This document shows positions 16,132-23,347 of a stretch of DNA of 37,492 nucleotides, piece after piece. The first letter of the stretch is position 1, and every line of letters begins with the position of its first letter. The stretch is from positions 1 through 37,492 of the forward strand of contig CAJUKL010000019.1 of NCBI GenBank assembly GCA_910587195.1, in the 5' to 3' direction. The notes under the pieces were generated by a model that saw only the letters and a program-made list of their open reading frames with translations, was not told where the DNA came from and searched no databases. A program made the position numbers and the translations under genes. The stretch is from an uncultured Clostridia bacterium. GTDB taxonomy: Bacteria > Bacillota > Clostridia > Lachnospirales > Anaerotignaceae.

Positions 16132-17370
16132 TTATGATTCATATAATGGATATTTATCTGTTAAAGCACGCACTCTTTTGGCAGCTTCTTCTTTATTTTT
16201 AGCAAAATCTTTTAATACCAAAGCAATAATGACACCAATTTCTTTCATATCTTCTTCTTTCATGCCTCTGGAAGTAACGGCAGGGGTTCCAATACGAATA
16301 CCACTTGTGACAAAAGGAGATTGTTTGTCATTTGGTATGGTGTTTTTGTTTACAGTAATGCCAACTTCATCTAATATTTTTTCTGCTTCTTTTCCTGTGA
16401 TATTTAAACTGGATAAATCCGCCAACATTAAATGATTGTCTGTACCACCGGAAACAATAGGAACACCATTTTCCATTAATGTTTTTGCTAATACAGCAGC
16501 ATTTTGCACTACTTGCTGAGAATATGTTTTAAAAGAAGGCTCTAAAGCTTCTTGAAAACAAACAGCTTTTGATGCAATAATATGCATTAAAGGGCCGCCT
16601 TGGATACCAGGGAAAATTGCTTTATCAATTTCTTTTGCATACTGTTCTTTGCACATAATCATGCCACCTCTAGGACCTCTTAATGTTTTGTGTGTAGTGG
16701 TTGTCACAAAATCAGCATATGGTACAGGAGAGGGGTGTAATCCTGTTGCTACAAGACCGGCAATATGTGCAATATCAACCATAAAATAGGCGTTTACTTC
16801 TTTTGCAATATTTCCAATTCTTTCAAAGTCAATGATTCTTGCATAAGCACTTGCACCTGCTACAATCATTTTAGGCTTGTGTTCTTTTGCCAAACGGTGT
16901 AATTGTTCATAGTCTAAAATGCCATTGCTGTCTACACCATAAGAAATAAAATGAAAATATTTTCCGGAAATATTAACAGGGCTGCCATGAGTTAAATGTC
17001 CACCTTGGTCTAAATTCATACCAAGCACAGTATCGCCCGGTTTAAGCATAGCAAAATAAACAGCCATATTTGCTTGAGAACCAGAATGTGGTTGTACGTT
17101 AACATGGTCACAACCAAACAATTTTTTTGCCCTTTCTTTTGCAATATTTTCTACAATATCTACTTTTTCGCAACCACCATAATAACGTTTTGCAGGATAG
17201 CCCTCTGCATATTTGTTAGTAAGTGGAGTACCCATTGCTAACATAACTGCTTTTGAAACAATGTTTTCAGAAGCAATTAATTCAATGTTGTGCTGCTGGC
17301 GTTCTAATTCTTGTATAATAGCATCTGCAATTACACTGTCGACTTTTTGGATTTCGCTAAAATCTAACAT
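16132..17370 (-). CDS. glyA: Serine hydroxymethyltransferase
   Basis: GlyA is the PLP enzyme that converts serine and tetrahydrofolate to glycine and methylene-tetrahydrofolate, the main one-carbon source for purine synthesis. The 412-residue length is normal. Motifs seen are NIELIASENIVSKAVMLAMG, NKYAEGYPAKRYYGGCE, and the PLP-lysine segment TTTTHKTLRGPRGG. The AAAGGAG ribosome site lies just upstream of the ATG. The gene is monocistronic, with its own terminator; no confident promoter was found in the very AT-rich upstream sequence (TGGATT-17-TAAAAT is the best guess). purC, purB and purL lie within 16 kb, which fits a local purine/one-carbon theme. Confidence 0.97.
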   Translation of the reverse strand: MLDFSEIQKVDSVIADAIIQELERQQHNIELIASENIVSKAVMLAMGTPLTNKYAEGYPAKRYYGGCEKVDIVENIAKERAKKLFGCDHVNVQPHSGSQANMAVYFAMLKPGDTVLGMNLDQGGHLTHGSPVNISGKYFHFISYGVDSNGILDYEQLHRLAKEHKPKMIVAGASAYARIIDFERIGNIAKEVNAYFMVDIAHIAGLVATGLHPSPVPYADFVTTTTHKTLRGPRGGMIMCKEQYAKEIDKAIFPGIQGGPLMHIIASKAVCFQEALEPSFKTYSQQVVQNAAVLAKTLMENGVPIVSGGTDNHLMLADLSSLNITGKEAEKILDEVGITVNKNTIPNDKQSPFVTSGIRIGTPAVTSRGMKEEDMKEIGVIIALVLKDFAKNKEEAAKRVRALTDKYPLYES

Positions 17371-17516
17371 GATTTTTCTCCTTTTTTTATTTTAAATTTT
17401 ATAATTAAAATATTATTTTACCATAAAAAAATAAAAAAATCCATCTATAATTATAACTTGTCAGAATAACGGCATAAAAAATATTGTATAGAAAGAAAAA
17501 ATTTAGAATCTGTTGT

Positions 17517-17745
17517 GTGTGCAAAAGGTAAAGTTTTTGGTCAAGCTTTTTTCAAAAAGCTTGCGAGAGTTTGAGAGCAGAGCTCTCAAGGTTTTCTACG
17601 CTTGCAAGCGTGTTTTTGAAGTGGTCTGGAGGAACTTTTCACAAGTGAAAAAAGTTTCCCCAGAAACTTCCTACTTTCGTCAAGTTCATAATAAGTCATT
17701 TTTCTATTTTTAAGCTCAAATTATTATAATTCTTACCTTTTGCAC
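17517..17745 (+). repeat. Hairpin-mosaic repeat, 3' half, plus orientation
   Basis: It shows, in order, the CAAGCTTTTT-TC-AAAAAGCTTG hairpin, TTGAGAGC-AGA-GCTCTCAA (17571-17589), ACGCTTGCAAGCGT (17597-17610), the GGAACTTTTCACAAGTGAAAAAAGTTTCC hairpin near 17631-17660 and a 70-base tail ending TCAAATTATTATAATT. The same tail is present at 33327-33390. The 5' modules are missing. Confidence 0.85.
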
Positions 17746-18053
17746 ACACAACAGAACAAAAATTTTAACTACTGGTGTTCTGTTCTCATTCATCTACAAC
17801 AACTGTTTAAATTCAAAGCATGGCAGCGAAACGAAGTTTCGCACAAAGTTCTTTGCTAAGCTTTCTTTCAAGAAAGCGTGAAAAAAGCTTGACCAAAAAC
17901 TTTACCTCTCGCAAACGCAACAGATTCTAAATTTTTAACCGATGGCGCTCCGTTGTCGTTCATCTAAAGTAACTACTCCACTCCATCGCACGGCTGCAAA
18001 ACGAAGTTTTGCACAAAAGTTCTTTGCTTACTTTCTTTCAAGAAAGTAAGTTA
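17745..18053 (-). repeat. Hairpin-mosaic repeat, two units, minus orientation
   Basis: On the minus strand it begins at the yajC stop with ACTTTCTTGAAAGAAAGT, then GCAAAAC-loop-GTTTTGC (17996-18012), the linker with CGATGG/CCATCG complementarity, then a second unit with GCTTTCTTGAAAGAAAGC and the GCGAAAC hairpin (17826-17842). The section 17750-17905 is almost identical to 35930-36098. It meets the plus-oriented copy tail to tail at 17745. With that copy it fills the gene-free interval 17371-18050. Confidence 0.85.
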
Positions 18054-18530
18054 TTCGGATTCTTTTTTCTTGCCTATGCCAAAAAAGCCTTTCTTTTTGG
18101 GTTCTTCTTTTGGTGGCTCTATCTCTTTGTTTGATAGGTTTGGCTCCTTTTTCGCAAACACTTCTTGCTTTAAAACGGGTATTTTAATGCCTTTGTTTGT
18201 ACCAAATTCAATAATAAAACATTCTGCTGTAATGTCTGCAACTTTGCCAAATAATCCGCTGTTTAATAATACTGTATCACCAACAGAAATACCATTTCTT
18301 AATGCTTCTAACTGTTGTTCTCTCTTTTTTGTTGGACGAATGGAAAAGAAATAAATGACTGCAAAAATAATAACACAATACATTATAATTACAGTAAAAT
18401 GATTTCCTCCAAAGGCTCCTGCTGGTGCTGCCTGCTGTGCTGCTTGTGCTGCTCCATCCACAACAGGTACTGCCGTTTCTCCACTGGATGGTATGATTGG
18501 TGTAGCAACATCTAATAAAAATAAATTCAT
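18051..18530 (-). CDS. yajC: Preprotein translocase accessory subunit YajC
   Basis: YajC is a small membrane partner of the Sec translocase (SecDF-YajC). The 159-residue protein has an Ala/Pro-rich N-terminus, one transmembrane helix at about 46-66 (TVIIMYCVIIFAVIYFFSI), then the family motif RPTKKREQQLEALRNGISVGDTVLLNSGLFGKVADI. It has a longer N-terminus and a lysine-rich tail compared with the roughly 90-110 residues of many YajC proteins. The gene is monocistronic with a strong promoter and AAGGAG ribosome site. Its stop codon is supplied by the edge of a repeat copy. secD and secF are not in the window. Confidence 0.93.
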   Translation of the reverse strand: MNLFLLDVATPIIPSSGETAVPVVDGAAQAAQQAAPAGAFGGNHFTVIIMYCVIIFAVIYFFSIRPTKKREQQLEALRNGISVGDTVLLNSGLFGKVADITAECFIIEFGTNKGIKIPVLKQEVFAKKEPNLSNKEIEPPKEEPKKKGFFGIGKKKESE

Positions 18531-18573
18531 GTTACATTCTCCTTATCTTTCTATAAACTTTATATAATATATC

Positions 18574-18602
18574 ATTATATAAAATTTATTATCATACGTC
18601 AA
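18574..18602 (-). promoter_or_regulatory. Sigma-A promoter of yajC
   Basis: On the minus strand TTGACG (18597-18602), 17-base spacer, TATAAT (18574-18579). Confidence 0.75.
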
Positions 18603-18650
18603 GTTGCGAAGAAAGTGAAATAGAGTAACCACATAAAAAATTTTTGAGAG

Positions 18651-18679
18651 TTGCGGTTTTTTGTTCCTTGTGGTAGTAT
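18651..18679 (+). promoter_or_regulatory. Candidate promoter of purC-purB
   Basis: TTGCGG (18651-18656), 17-base spacer, TAGTAT (18674-18679), about 33 bases ahead of the purC ATG, which has AGGAGG. The leader is too short for a purine riboswitch. Confidence 0.5.
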
Positions 18680-18711
18680 AAAGTAGAAAATTTTGGTATC
18701 AGGAGGACGCT

Positions 18712-19416
18712 ATGAAAAAATTAAAAATGCTGTATGAAGGAAAAGCAAAAAAAGTGTATCAGACAGAAAAGGAAAATTTGTATATTGTAGACTATAAAGA
18801 TGACGCAACAGCGTTTAATGGGCTAAAAAAAGGCTCCATTTTAGGAAAAGGTGTTATCAATAACAAAATGACAAACATTGTTTTTCAGTATCTGGCGGAA
18901 AATGGCATAGAAAATCATTTTGTAGAGGAATTAAGTGACAGAGAAACGCTTGTCAAAAAAGTGCAAATTGTACCATTAGAAGTTATTGTCAGAAATATTG
19001 CAGCAGGCAGTTTTTCCAAAAAATTTGGCGTGGAAGAAGGAACACCATTAAAAAATCCAGTTTTAGAATTTTCTTATAAAAATGATGCTTTAGGCGACCC
19101 AATGATTAATGAAATGCAAATTACAGCGATTGGCATTGCAACAGAAAAGGAATTAGAAACTATTTCAAAATCTGCTTTAAAAATCAATGCATTGATGCAA
19201 AAATTCTTTTTAGAAAAAGAAATTATATTAGTGGATTTTAAAATTGAGTTTGGAAAATATGGTGATAAAATTATTCTTGCAGATGAGGTTTCTCCAGATA
19301 CCTGCCGCCTTTGGGATGCAAATACCAAAGAAAAATTAGATAAAGATAGGTTTCGTAGAGATTTAGGTGGCGTAGAAGAAGCATATCAAGAAGTTTGGCG
19401 CAGAATAAAAGAATGA
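18712..19416 (+). CDS. purC: SAICAR synthetase (PurC)
   Basis: PurC adds aspartate to CAIR with ATP in the purine pathway. The 234-residue protein has the expected motifs: LYEGKAKKVYQTE at the N-terminus, KGSILGKGVINNKM, EVIVRNIAAGSFSKKFG, and the nucleotide-site region DFKIEFGKYGDKIILADEVSPDTCRLWD. The length is typical of the bacterial single-domain form. It is followed after 24 bases by purB, the enzyme that cleaves its product, so the two form a two-gene operon. Clear AGGAGG before the ATG. Confidence 0.97.
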   Translation: MKKLKMLYEGKAKKVYQTEKENLYIVDYKDDATAFNGLKKGSILGKGVINNKMTNIVFQYLAENGIENHFVEELSDRETLVKKVQIVPLEVIVRNIAAGSFSKKFGVEEGTPLKNPVLEFSYKNDALGDPMINEMQITAIGIATEKELETISKSALKINALMQKFFLEKEIILVDFKIEFGKYGDKIILADEVSPDTCRLWDANTKEKLDKDRFRRDLGGVEEAYQEVWRRIKE

Positions 19417-19440
19417 TATAAAAATGAAAGGAGCATACAC

Positions 19441-20874
19441 ATGAAACAACAATATCAATCTCCATTAAATACAAGATATGCCAGTAAAGAAATGTCTTAT
19501 TTGTTTTCCCAAGAATTTAAATTTCAAACATGGCGAAAATTATGGATTGCTTTAGCAGAAACAGAAAAAGAATTAGGACTTTCCATTACTGAAGAACAGA
19601 TAGAACAAATGAAGGCCCACCAATATGATATTAACTATGAAGTGGCAGAAGCAAGAGAAAAAGAAGTGCGTCATGATGTGATGAGCCACGTATATGCTTT
19701 TGGAAAACAAGCACCAAAAGCAGAGCCCATTATTCATTTAGGTGCCACAAGCTGTTATGTGGGAGATAATACGGATATTATTATTATGACAGAAGCAATG
19801 AAATTAATCCGTAAAAAATTGTTAAATGTTATTGCAGAACTTTCTAAATTTGCATTACAATATAAAGATATGCCAACCTTAGGTTTTACTCATTTTCAGC
19901 CTGCGCAGACAACAACGGTAGGAAAAAGAGCAACGCTTTGGCTACAGGATTTAATGATGGATTTAGAAGATATTGAATTTCAAATTAAAAAAGCAAAATT
20001 GTTAGGCTCGAAGGGTACAACAGGAACACAAGCTAGTTTTTTAGAATTGTTTGATGGAGATAAGGAAAAAGTAAAAGAATTAGATGATAAAATTGCGCAA
20101 AAAATGGGATATAGCAATTATTTTAAAGTGTCTGGACAAACATATCCCAGAAAATTAGACTCGCAAATTTTAAATGTACTTTCTGGAATTGCGCAAAGTG
20201 CTTTTAAATTTAGCAATGATATTCGTCTTTTACAGCATCTAAAAGAAATTGAGGAGCCTTTTGAAAAAAGTCAGATTGGTTCTTCTGCTATGGCTTATAA
20301 AAGAAATCCAATGCGTTCCGAAAGAATTGGCTCTTTAGCAAGATATGTGATTGCAGATGCTGTTAATCCCGCAATTACAGCTTCTATTCAATGGTTTGAA
20401 AGAACACTAGATGACTCTGCTAATAAAAGGATTAGTGTTCCAGAAGCATTTTTATGTGTCGATGCCATATTAACTTTATATCGTAATGTAGTAGATGGTC
20501 TTGTTGTTTATCCAAAAGTCATTGAAAAACATTTGAATGATGAATTGCCTTTTATGGCAACAGAAAATATTATGATGGACGCTGTAAAAAAAGGTGGAAA
20601 TCGTCAGGAACTGCATGAAAGAATTAGAGTTCACTCCATGGAAGCTGGAAAAGTTGTTAAAATGGAGGGCAAACCAAATGATTTGCTGCAAAGAATTGCA
20701 AATGACACCATGTTTGGTTTGACAATGGAAGAATTAGAAAGCATTATGATACCACAGAATTTTGTGGGAATTGCGCCAGAACAAACAGAAGATTATATTA
20801 AAAATTTTGTGCAGCCTGTATTGGAAAAAAATAAAGAATTTCTGGAAGAAAAAGGAGAAGAAGTAAGAGTATAA
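19441..20874 (+). CDS. purB: Adenylosuccinate lyase (PurB)
   Basis: PurB releases fumarate from SAICAR and from adenylosuccinate, serving two steps of purine synthesis. The 477-residue protein has the superfamily signature SSAMAYKRNPMRSE (about 280-293) and the catalytic-serine/histidine regions GATSCYVGDNTD and FTHFQPAQTTTVGKRA. It follows purC with a 24-base gap and its own AAAGGAG site. No clear terminator follows; the next strong element is the promoter of the rimP operon. Confidence 0.97.
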   Translation: MKQQYQSPLNTRYASKEMSYLFSQEFKFQTWRKLWIALAETEKELGLSITEEQIEQMKAHQYDINYEVAEAREKEVRHDVMSHVYAFGKQAPKAEPIIHLGATSCYVGDNTDIIIMTEAMKLIRKKLLNVIAELSKFALQYKDMPTLGFTHFQPAQTTTVGKRATLWLQDLMMDLEDIEFQIKKAKLLGSKGTTGTQASFLELFDGDKEKVKELDDKIAQKMGYSNYFKVSGQTYPRKLDSQILNVLSGIAQSAFKFSNDIRLLQHLKEIEEPFEKSQIGSSAMAYKRNPMRSERIGSLARYVIADAVNPAITASIQWFERTLDDSANKRISVPEAFLCVDAILTLYRNVVDGLVVYPKVIEKHLNDELPFMATENIMMDAVKKGGNRQELHERIRVHSMEAGKVVKMEGKPNDLLQRIANDTMFGLTMEELESIMIPQNFVGIAPEQTEDYIKNFVQPVLEKNKEFLEEKGEEVRV

Positions 20875-20928
20875 ATAAAATGCAACAAAAATGCCTTTGC
20901 GAGAATAATAAATTTTTGTAAATATTTC

Positions 20929-20957
20929 TTGCATTTCCTAAAAGAAAGTGCTATACT
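20929..20957 (+). promoter_or_regulatory. Sigma-A promoter of the rimP-nusA-infB-ribF operon
   Basis: TTGCAT (20929-20934), 17-base spacer, TATACT (20952-20957). Transcription would start near 20964, giving a leader of about 70 bases that contains a GNRA-capped hairpin. Confidence 0.75.
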
Positions 20958-20988
20958 AAAAACGAGATAAATAGATTTTTATAAAAAA

Positions 20989-21010
20989 AGAGTGGGTGAA
21001 AACCCACTCT
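20989..21010 (+). promoter_or_regulatory. Leader hairpin with GAAA tetraloop before rimP
   Basis: AGAGTGGGT (20989-20997), GAAA loop, ACCCACTCT (21002-21010), followed by TTAAATTTTG. It could be an attenuator or a protein-binding site in the leader of the NusA operon, or simply an mRNA stabiliser. The ribosome site GAGGTGAG follows 14 bases later. Confidence 0.55.
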
Positions 21011-21034
21011 TAAATTTTGTTATGAGGTGAGTTT

Positions 21035-21502
21035 ATGGCAAAAGAAAAAAATACAGAAACAAAGGTATTGGCGATTGTAGAACCAATTTTGGCAGAAAAA
21101 GCATTAGAATTAGCAGATTTGGAATTTGTGAAAGAAGGCCCAAATTGGTATTTAAGAATATACATTGATAAAGAGGGCGGCGTAACCATTGAGGATTGTG
21201 AAAGTGTAAGCCGTATATTAGAAAAAAAATTAGATGAAAAAGACCCCATTGAACAGGCTTATATTTTAGAAGTAAGTTCTCCCGGCATTGACAGACCGTT
21301 AAAAAAACCAGAACATTTTCAAAAATATATGGGTGAAATCATTGACATAAAGTTATATAAACCGTTGGAGGGTAAAAAGGAATATCAAGGGGAATTAAAA
21401 CAATTTGAAAATGGTATCATCACAATTATAGATGAAAATGACAAAGAAATACAGTTTGTACAAAAAGAAACGGCTAGTGTTCGCCTAGCGGTATTATTTT
21501 AA
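21035..21502 (+). CDS. rimP: Ribosome maturation factor RimP
   Basis: RimP helps assemble the 30S subunit. The 155-residue protein shows the family core: WYLRIYIDKEGGVTIEDCESVSRILEKKLDEKDPI and YILEVSSPGIDRPLKKPEHF, then the SH3-like C-terminal part. It is the first gene of the large translation operon, 18 bases before nusA, as in most Firmicutes. A hairpin leader and a strong promoter precede it. Confidence 0.96.
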   Translation: MAKEKNTETKVLAIVEPILAEKALELADLEFVKEGPNWYLRIYIDKEGGVTIEDCESVSRILEKKLDEKDPIEQAYILEVSSPGIDRPLKKPEHFQKYMGEIIDIKLYKPLEGKKEYQGELKQFENGIITIIDENDKEIQFVQKETASVRLAVLF

Positions 21503-21520
21503 AAAGGAGAAAATAATAAA

Positions 21521-22687
21521 ATGGATAGAGTAGAATTTATAAATGCGTTGAACCAGATTGAAAAGGAAAAAGGCATTGATAAAGAAGTGATATTTGAAGC
21601 GATTGAAACATCATTAGTATCTGCTTGCAAAAAAAATTTTGGAACAAGTCAAAATATTAAAGTAGTTATCAATCGTGAAACAGGTGATGTTGCTTGCTAT
21701 GCACAAAAAGAAGTTGTGGAAGAAGTAGAGGATAAAATGTTACAAATTTCTTTGGAAGATGCAAAAAATATTAACCCTTATTTTGTCATTGGTGATGTGA
21801 TTGATATTGAAGTAACCCCTAAAAATTTTGGCAGAATTTCTGCACAAACAGCAAAACAAGTTGTGGTGCAAAAATTTAGAGAAGCAGAAAGAGAAATTCT
21901 TTATAATCAATACATTACAAAAGAAAAAGATATTATGACAGGCATTGTACAAAGACGAGAAAGAAAAAATGTGATTGTACAACTGGGAAAGATTGACGCA
22001 ATTTTGACACCAAATGAACAAATTCCTTTGGAAGAATATAATTTTATGGATAGAATTAAAGTATATGTTTTAGAAGTAAAACAAAGCACTAAAGGGCCTC
22101 AAATTTATGTTTCTAGAACACATCCAGAATTAGTAAAGCGTCTTTTTGAGCAGGAAGTGCCAGAGGTTTATGATGGAACAGTAGAAATTAAAAGTATTGC
22201 AAGAGAAGCTGGTTCCAGAACAAAAATTGCTGTTTATGCAAAAGATAAAAATGTAGATGCATTAGGTGCTTGTGTGGGGCAAAATGGTTATCGGGTAAAT
22301 GTTATTGTTAATGAATTGCATGGAGAAAAAATAGATGTCATTAGTTGGAGTGAAGACCCAAAAGAATTTATTGCAGCAGCTTTAAGTCCTTCCAAAGTGT
22401 TAGCAGTTTCTATCAATGAACAAGACCAAAGTGCAAAAATTGTAGTACCAGACCATCAGCTTTCTCTTGCCATTGGAAAAGAAGGACAAAATGCAAGACT
22501 TTCTGCAAAATTAACAGGATGGAGAATTGATATTAAAAGTGAAACGCAGGCAAAAGAAACAAATTTCTTAGCAGAAGAAGCAGAAAATCAAGAAAATATA
22601 GAGTATTCTGTTGATGAAGCAGAAAATCAAGAAAATATAGAGTATTCTGTTGATGAAGCAGATTCTTTTGTAGAACAAGAAGAATAA
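21521..22687 (+). CDS. nusA: Transcription termination/antitermination factor NusA
   Basis: NusA binds RNA polymerase and nascent RNA and controls pausing and termination. The 388-residue protein has the N-terminal polymerase-binding domain, an S1 domain (GIVQRRERKNVIVQLGKIDA, about 141 onward), and two KH domains (the second with LAIGKEGQNARLSAKLTGW). The acidic tail contains an exact 39-bp duplication (separate entry) that repeats a 13-residue unit ENQENIEYSVDEA. NusA may autoregulate this operon in other species; here I see only the rimP leader hairpin as a possible site. Confidence 0.97.
   Translation: MDRVEFINALNQIEKEKGIDKEVIFEAIETSLVSACKKNFGTSQNIKVVINRETGDVACYAQKEVVEEVEDKMLQISLEDAKNINPYFVIGDVIDIEVTPKNFGRISAQTAKQVVVQKFREAEREILYNQYITKEKDIMTGIVQRRERKNVIVQLGKIDAILTPNEQIPLEEYNFMDRIKVYVLEVKQSTKGPQIYVSRTHPELVKRLFEQEVPEVYDGTVEIKSIAREAGSRTKIAVYAKDKNVDALGACVGQNGYRVNVIVNELHGEKIDVISWSEDPKEFIAAALSPSKVLAVSINEQDQSAKIVVPDHQLSLAIGKEGQNARLSAKLTGWRIDIKSETQAKETNFLAEEAENQENIEYSVDEAENQENIEYSVDEADSFVEQEE
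22577..22654 (+). repeat. Exact 39-bp tandem duplication in the 3' end of nusA
   Basis: Two perfect in-frame copies, 22577-22615 and 22616-22654, followed by eight more matching bases. The absence of any difference suggests a recent slippage event that is tolerated in the acidic tail. Confidence 0.95.
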
Positions 22688-22760
22688 TACTATGATGGAT
22701 AGCAAGAAAAAGGAAGTAAAAAGGTTTTTGCTTTTTTAACAAAGAAGGGAGGTTTTTTTT

Positions 22761-23039
22761 GTGAAACAAAGAAAAATTCCATTAAGAAAATGTACTGGTT
22801 GTCAGGAAATGAAAAATAAAAAGGAAATGATTCGAATTGTGCATAATGAAGCAGGAGAATTTTTTTTAGATGCAACAGGCAAAAAACCCGGACGTGGTGC
22901 CTATATTTGTCCGAATATCGAATGTTTAGAAAAAGCACAAAAATCAAAGGGTTTGGATAGGTCTTTTAAAAAGACGGTTCCCAAAGAGGTTTATGAACAG
23001 TTGGCGGAGCAGTTGCGTGGTGAAATCAAAAATGAATAA
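22761..23039 (+). CDS. ylxR: YlxR / RnpM family RNA-binding protein
   Basis: This 92-residue basic protein has the DUF448 pattern: KIPLRKCTGCQEMKNKKEMIRIV, then GRGAYICPNIECLEKAQKSKGLDRSFKK. It starts at GTG with a GGGAGG site 9-10 bases upstream. In Bacillus the homologue (RnpM) binds and modulates RNase P. It lies between nusA and ylxQ with a 73-base gap from nusA, and its end overlaps ylxQ by 8 bases, the usual arrangement. Confidence 0.95.
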   Translation: MKQRKIPLRKCTGCQEMKNKKEMIRIVHNEAGEFFLDATGKKPGRGAYICPNIECLEKAQKSKGLDRSFKKTVPKEVYEQLAEQLRGEIKNE

Positions 23040-23328
23040 AATATATTCTCTTTTAGGACTTTGTCAAAAAGCGGGTAAAATTGTTTCTGGTGAAGTTGGT
23101 TGTGAAGCAGCAATTAAAAATAAAACAGCAAAATTACTTTTACTAGCAGAAGATGCTTCTGAAAATACAAAAAAGAAATTTCAAAATAGTGCTACTTATT
23201 ATCATATTCCTCTTTTGGAATTAGGTTTGAAAGAAGAAATAGGCATGGCACTGGGAAAGGAAAGCAGAGCAATTTTAGCCATTACAGAAGAAGGATTTGC
23301 AAAAAGCATTTTAAAAAAAATAAAATAA
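23032..23328 (+). CDS. ylxQ: YlxQ, L7Ae/L30e-type ribosomal-protein-like RNA-binding protein
   Basis: The start is the ATG giving MNKIYSLLGLCQKAGKIVSGE, overlapping the end of ylxR in ATGAATAA; an earlier in-frame ATG would add only out-of-family residues. The 98-residue protein has the L7Ae fold pattern (GLCQKAGKIVSGEVGCEAAI, AKLLLLAEDASENTKKKF, then a hydrophobic helix). L7Ae-type proteins bind kink-turn RNA; the function of YlxQ is not well defined. It is a fixed partner of nusA and infB. Confidence 0.95.
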   Translation: MNKIYSLLGLCQKAGKIVSGEVGCEAAIKNKTAKLLLLAEDASENTKKKFQNSATYYHIPLLELGLKEEIGMALGKESRAILAITEEGFAKSILKKIK

Positions 23329-23347
23329 AATTATTGGAGGTGGAGCA

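Noticed and set aside
18530..18711. Purine or PRPP riboswitch before purC, and before purL (32968-33044)
   Set aside because: The leaders are about 30 bases, too short, and no conserved riboswitch core was seen.
8466..20957. Shared regulator for rtcB and rimP operons because both have TTGCAT-17-TATACT
   Set aside because: These are near-consensus housekeeping boxes; the flanking bases do not match beyond them.
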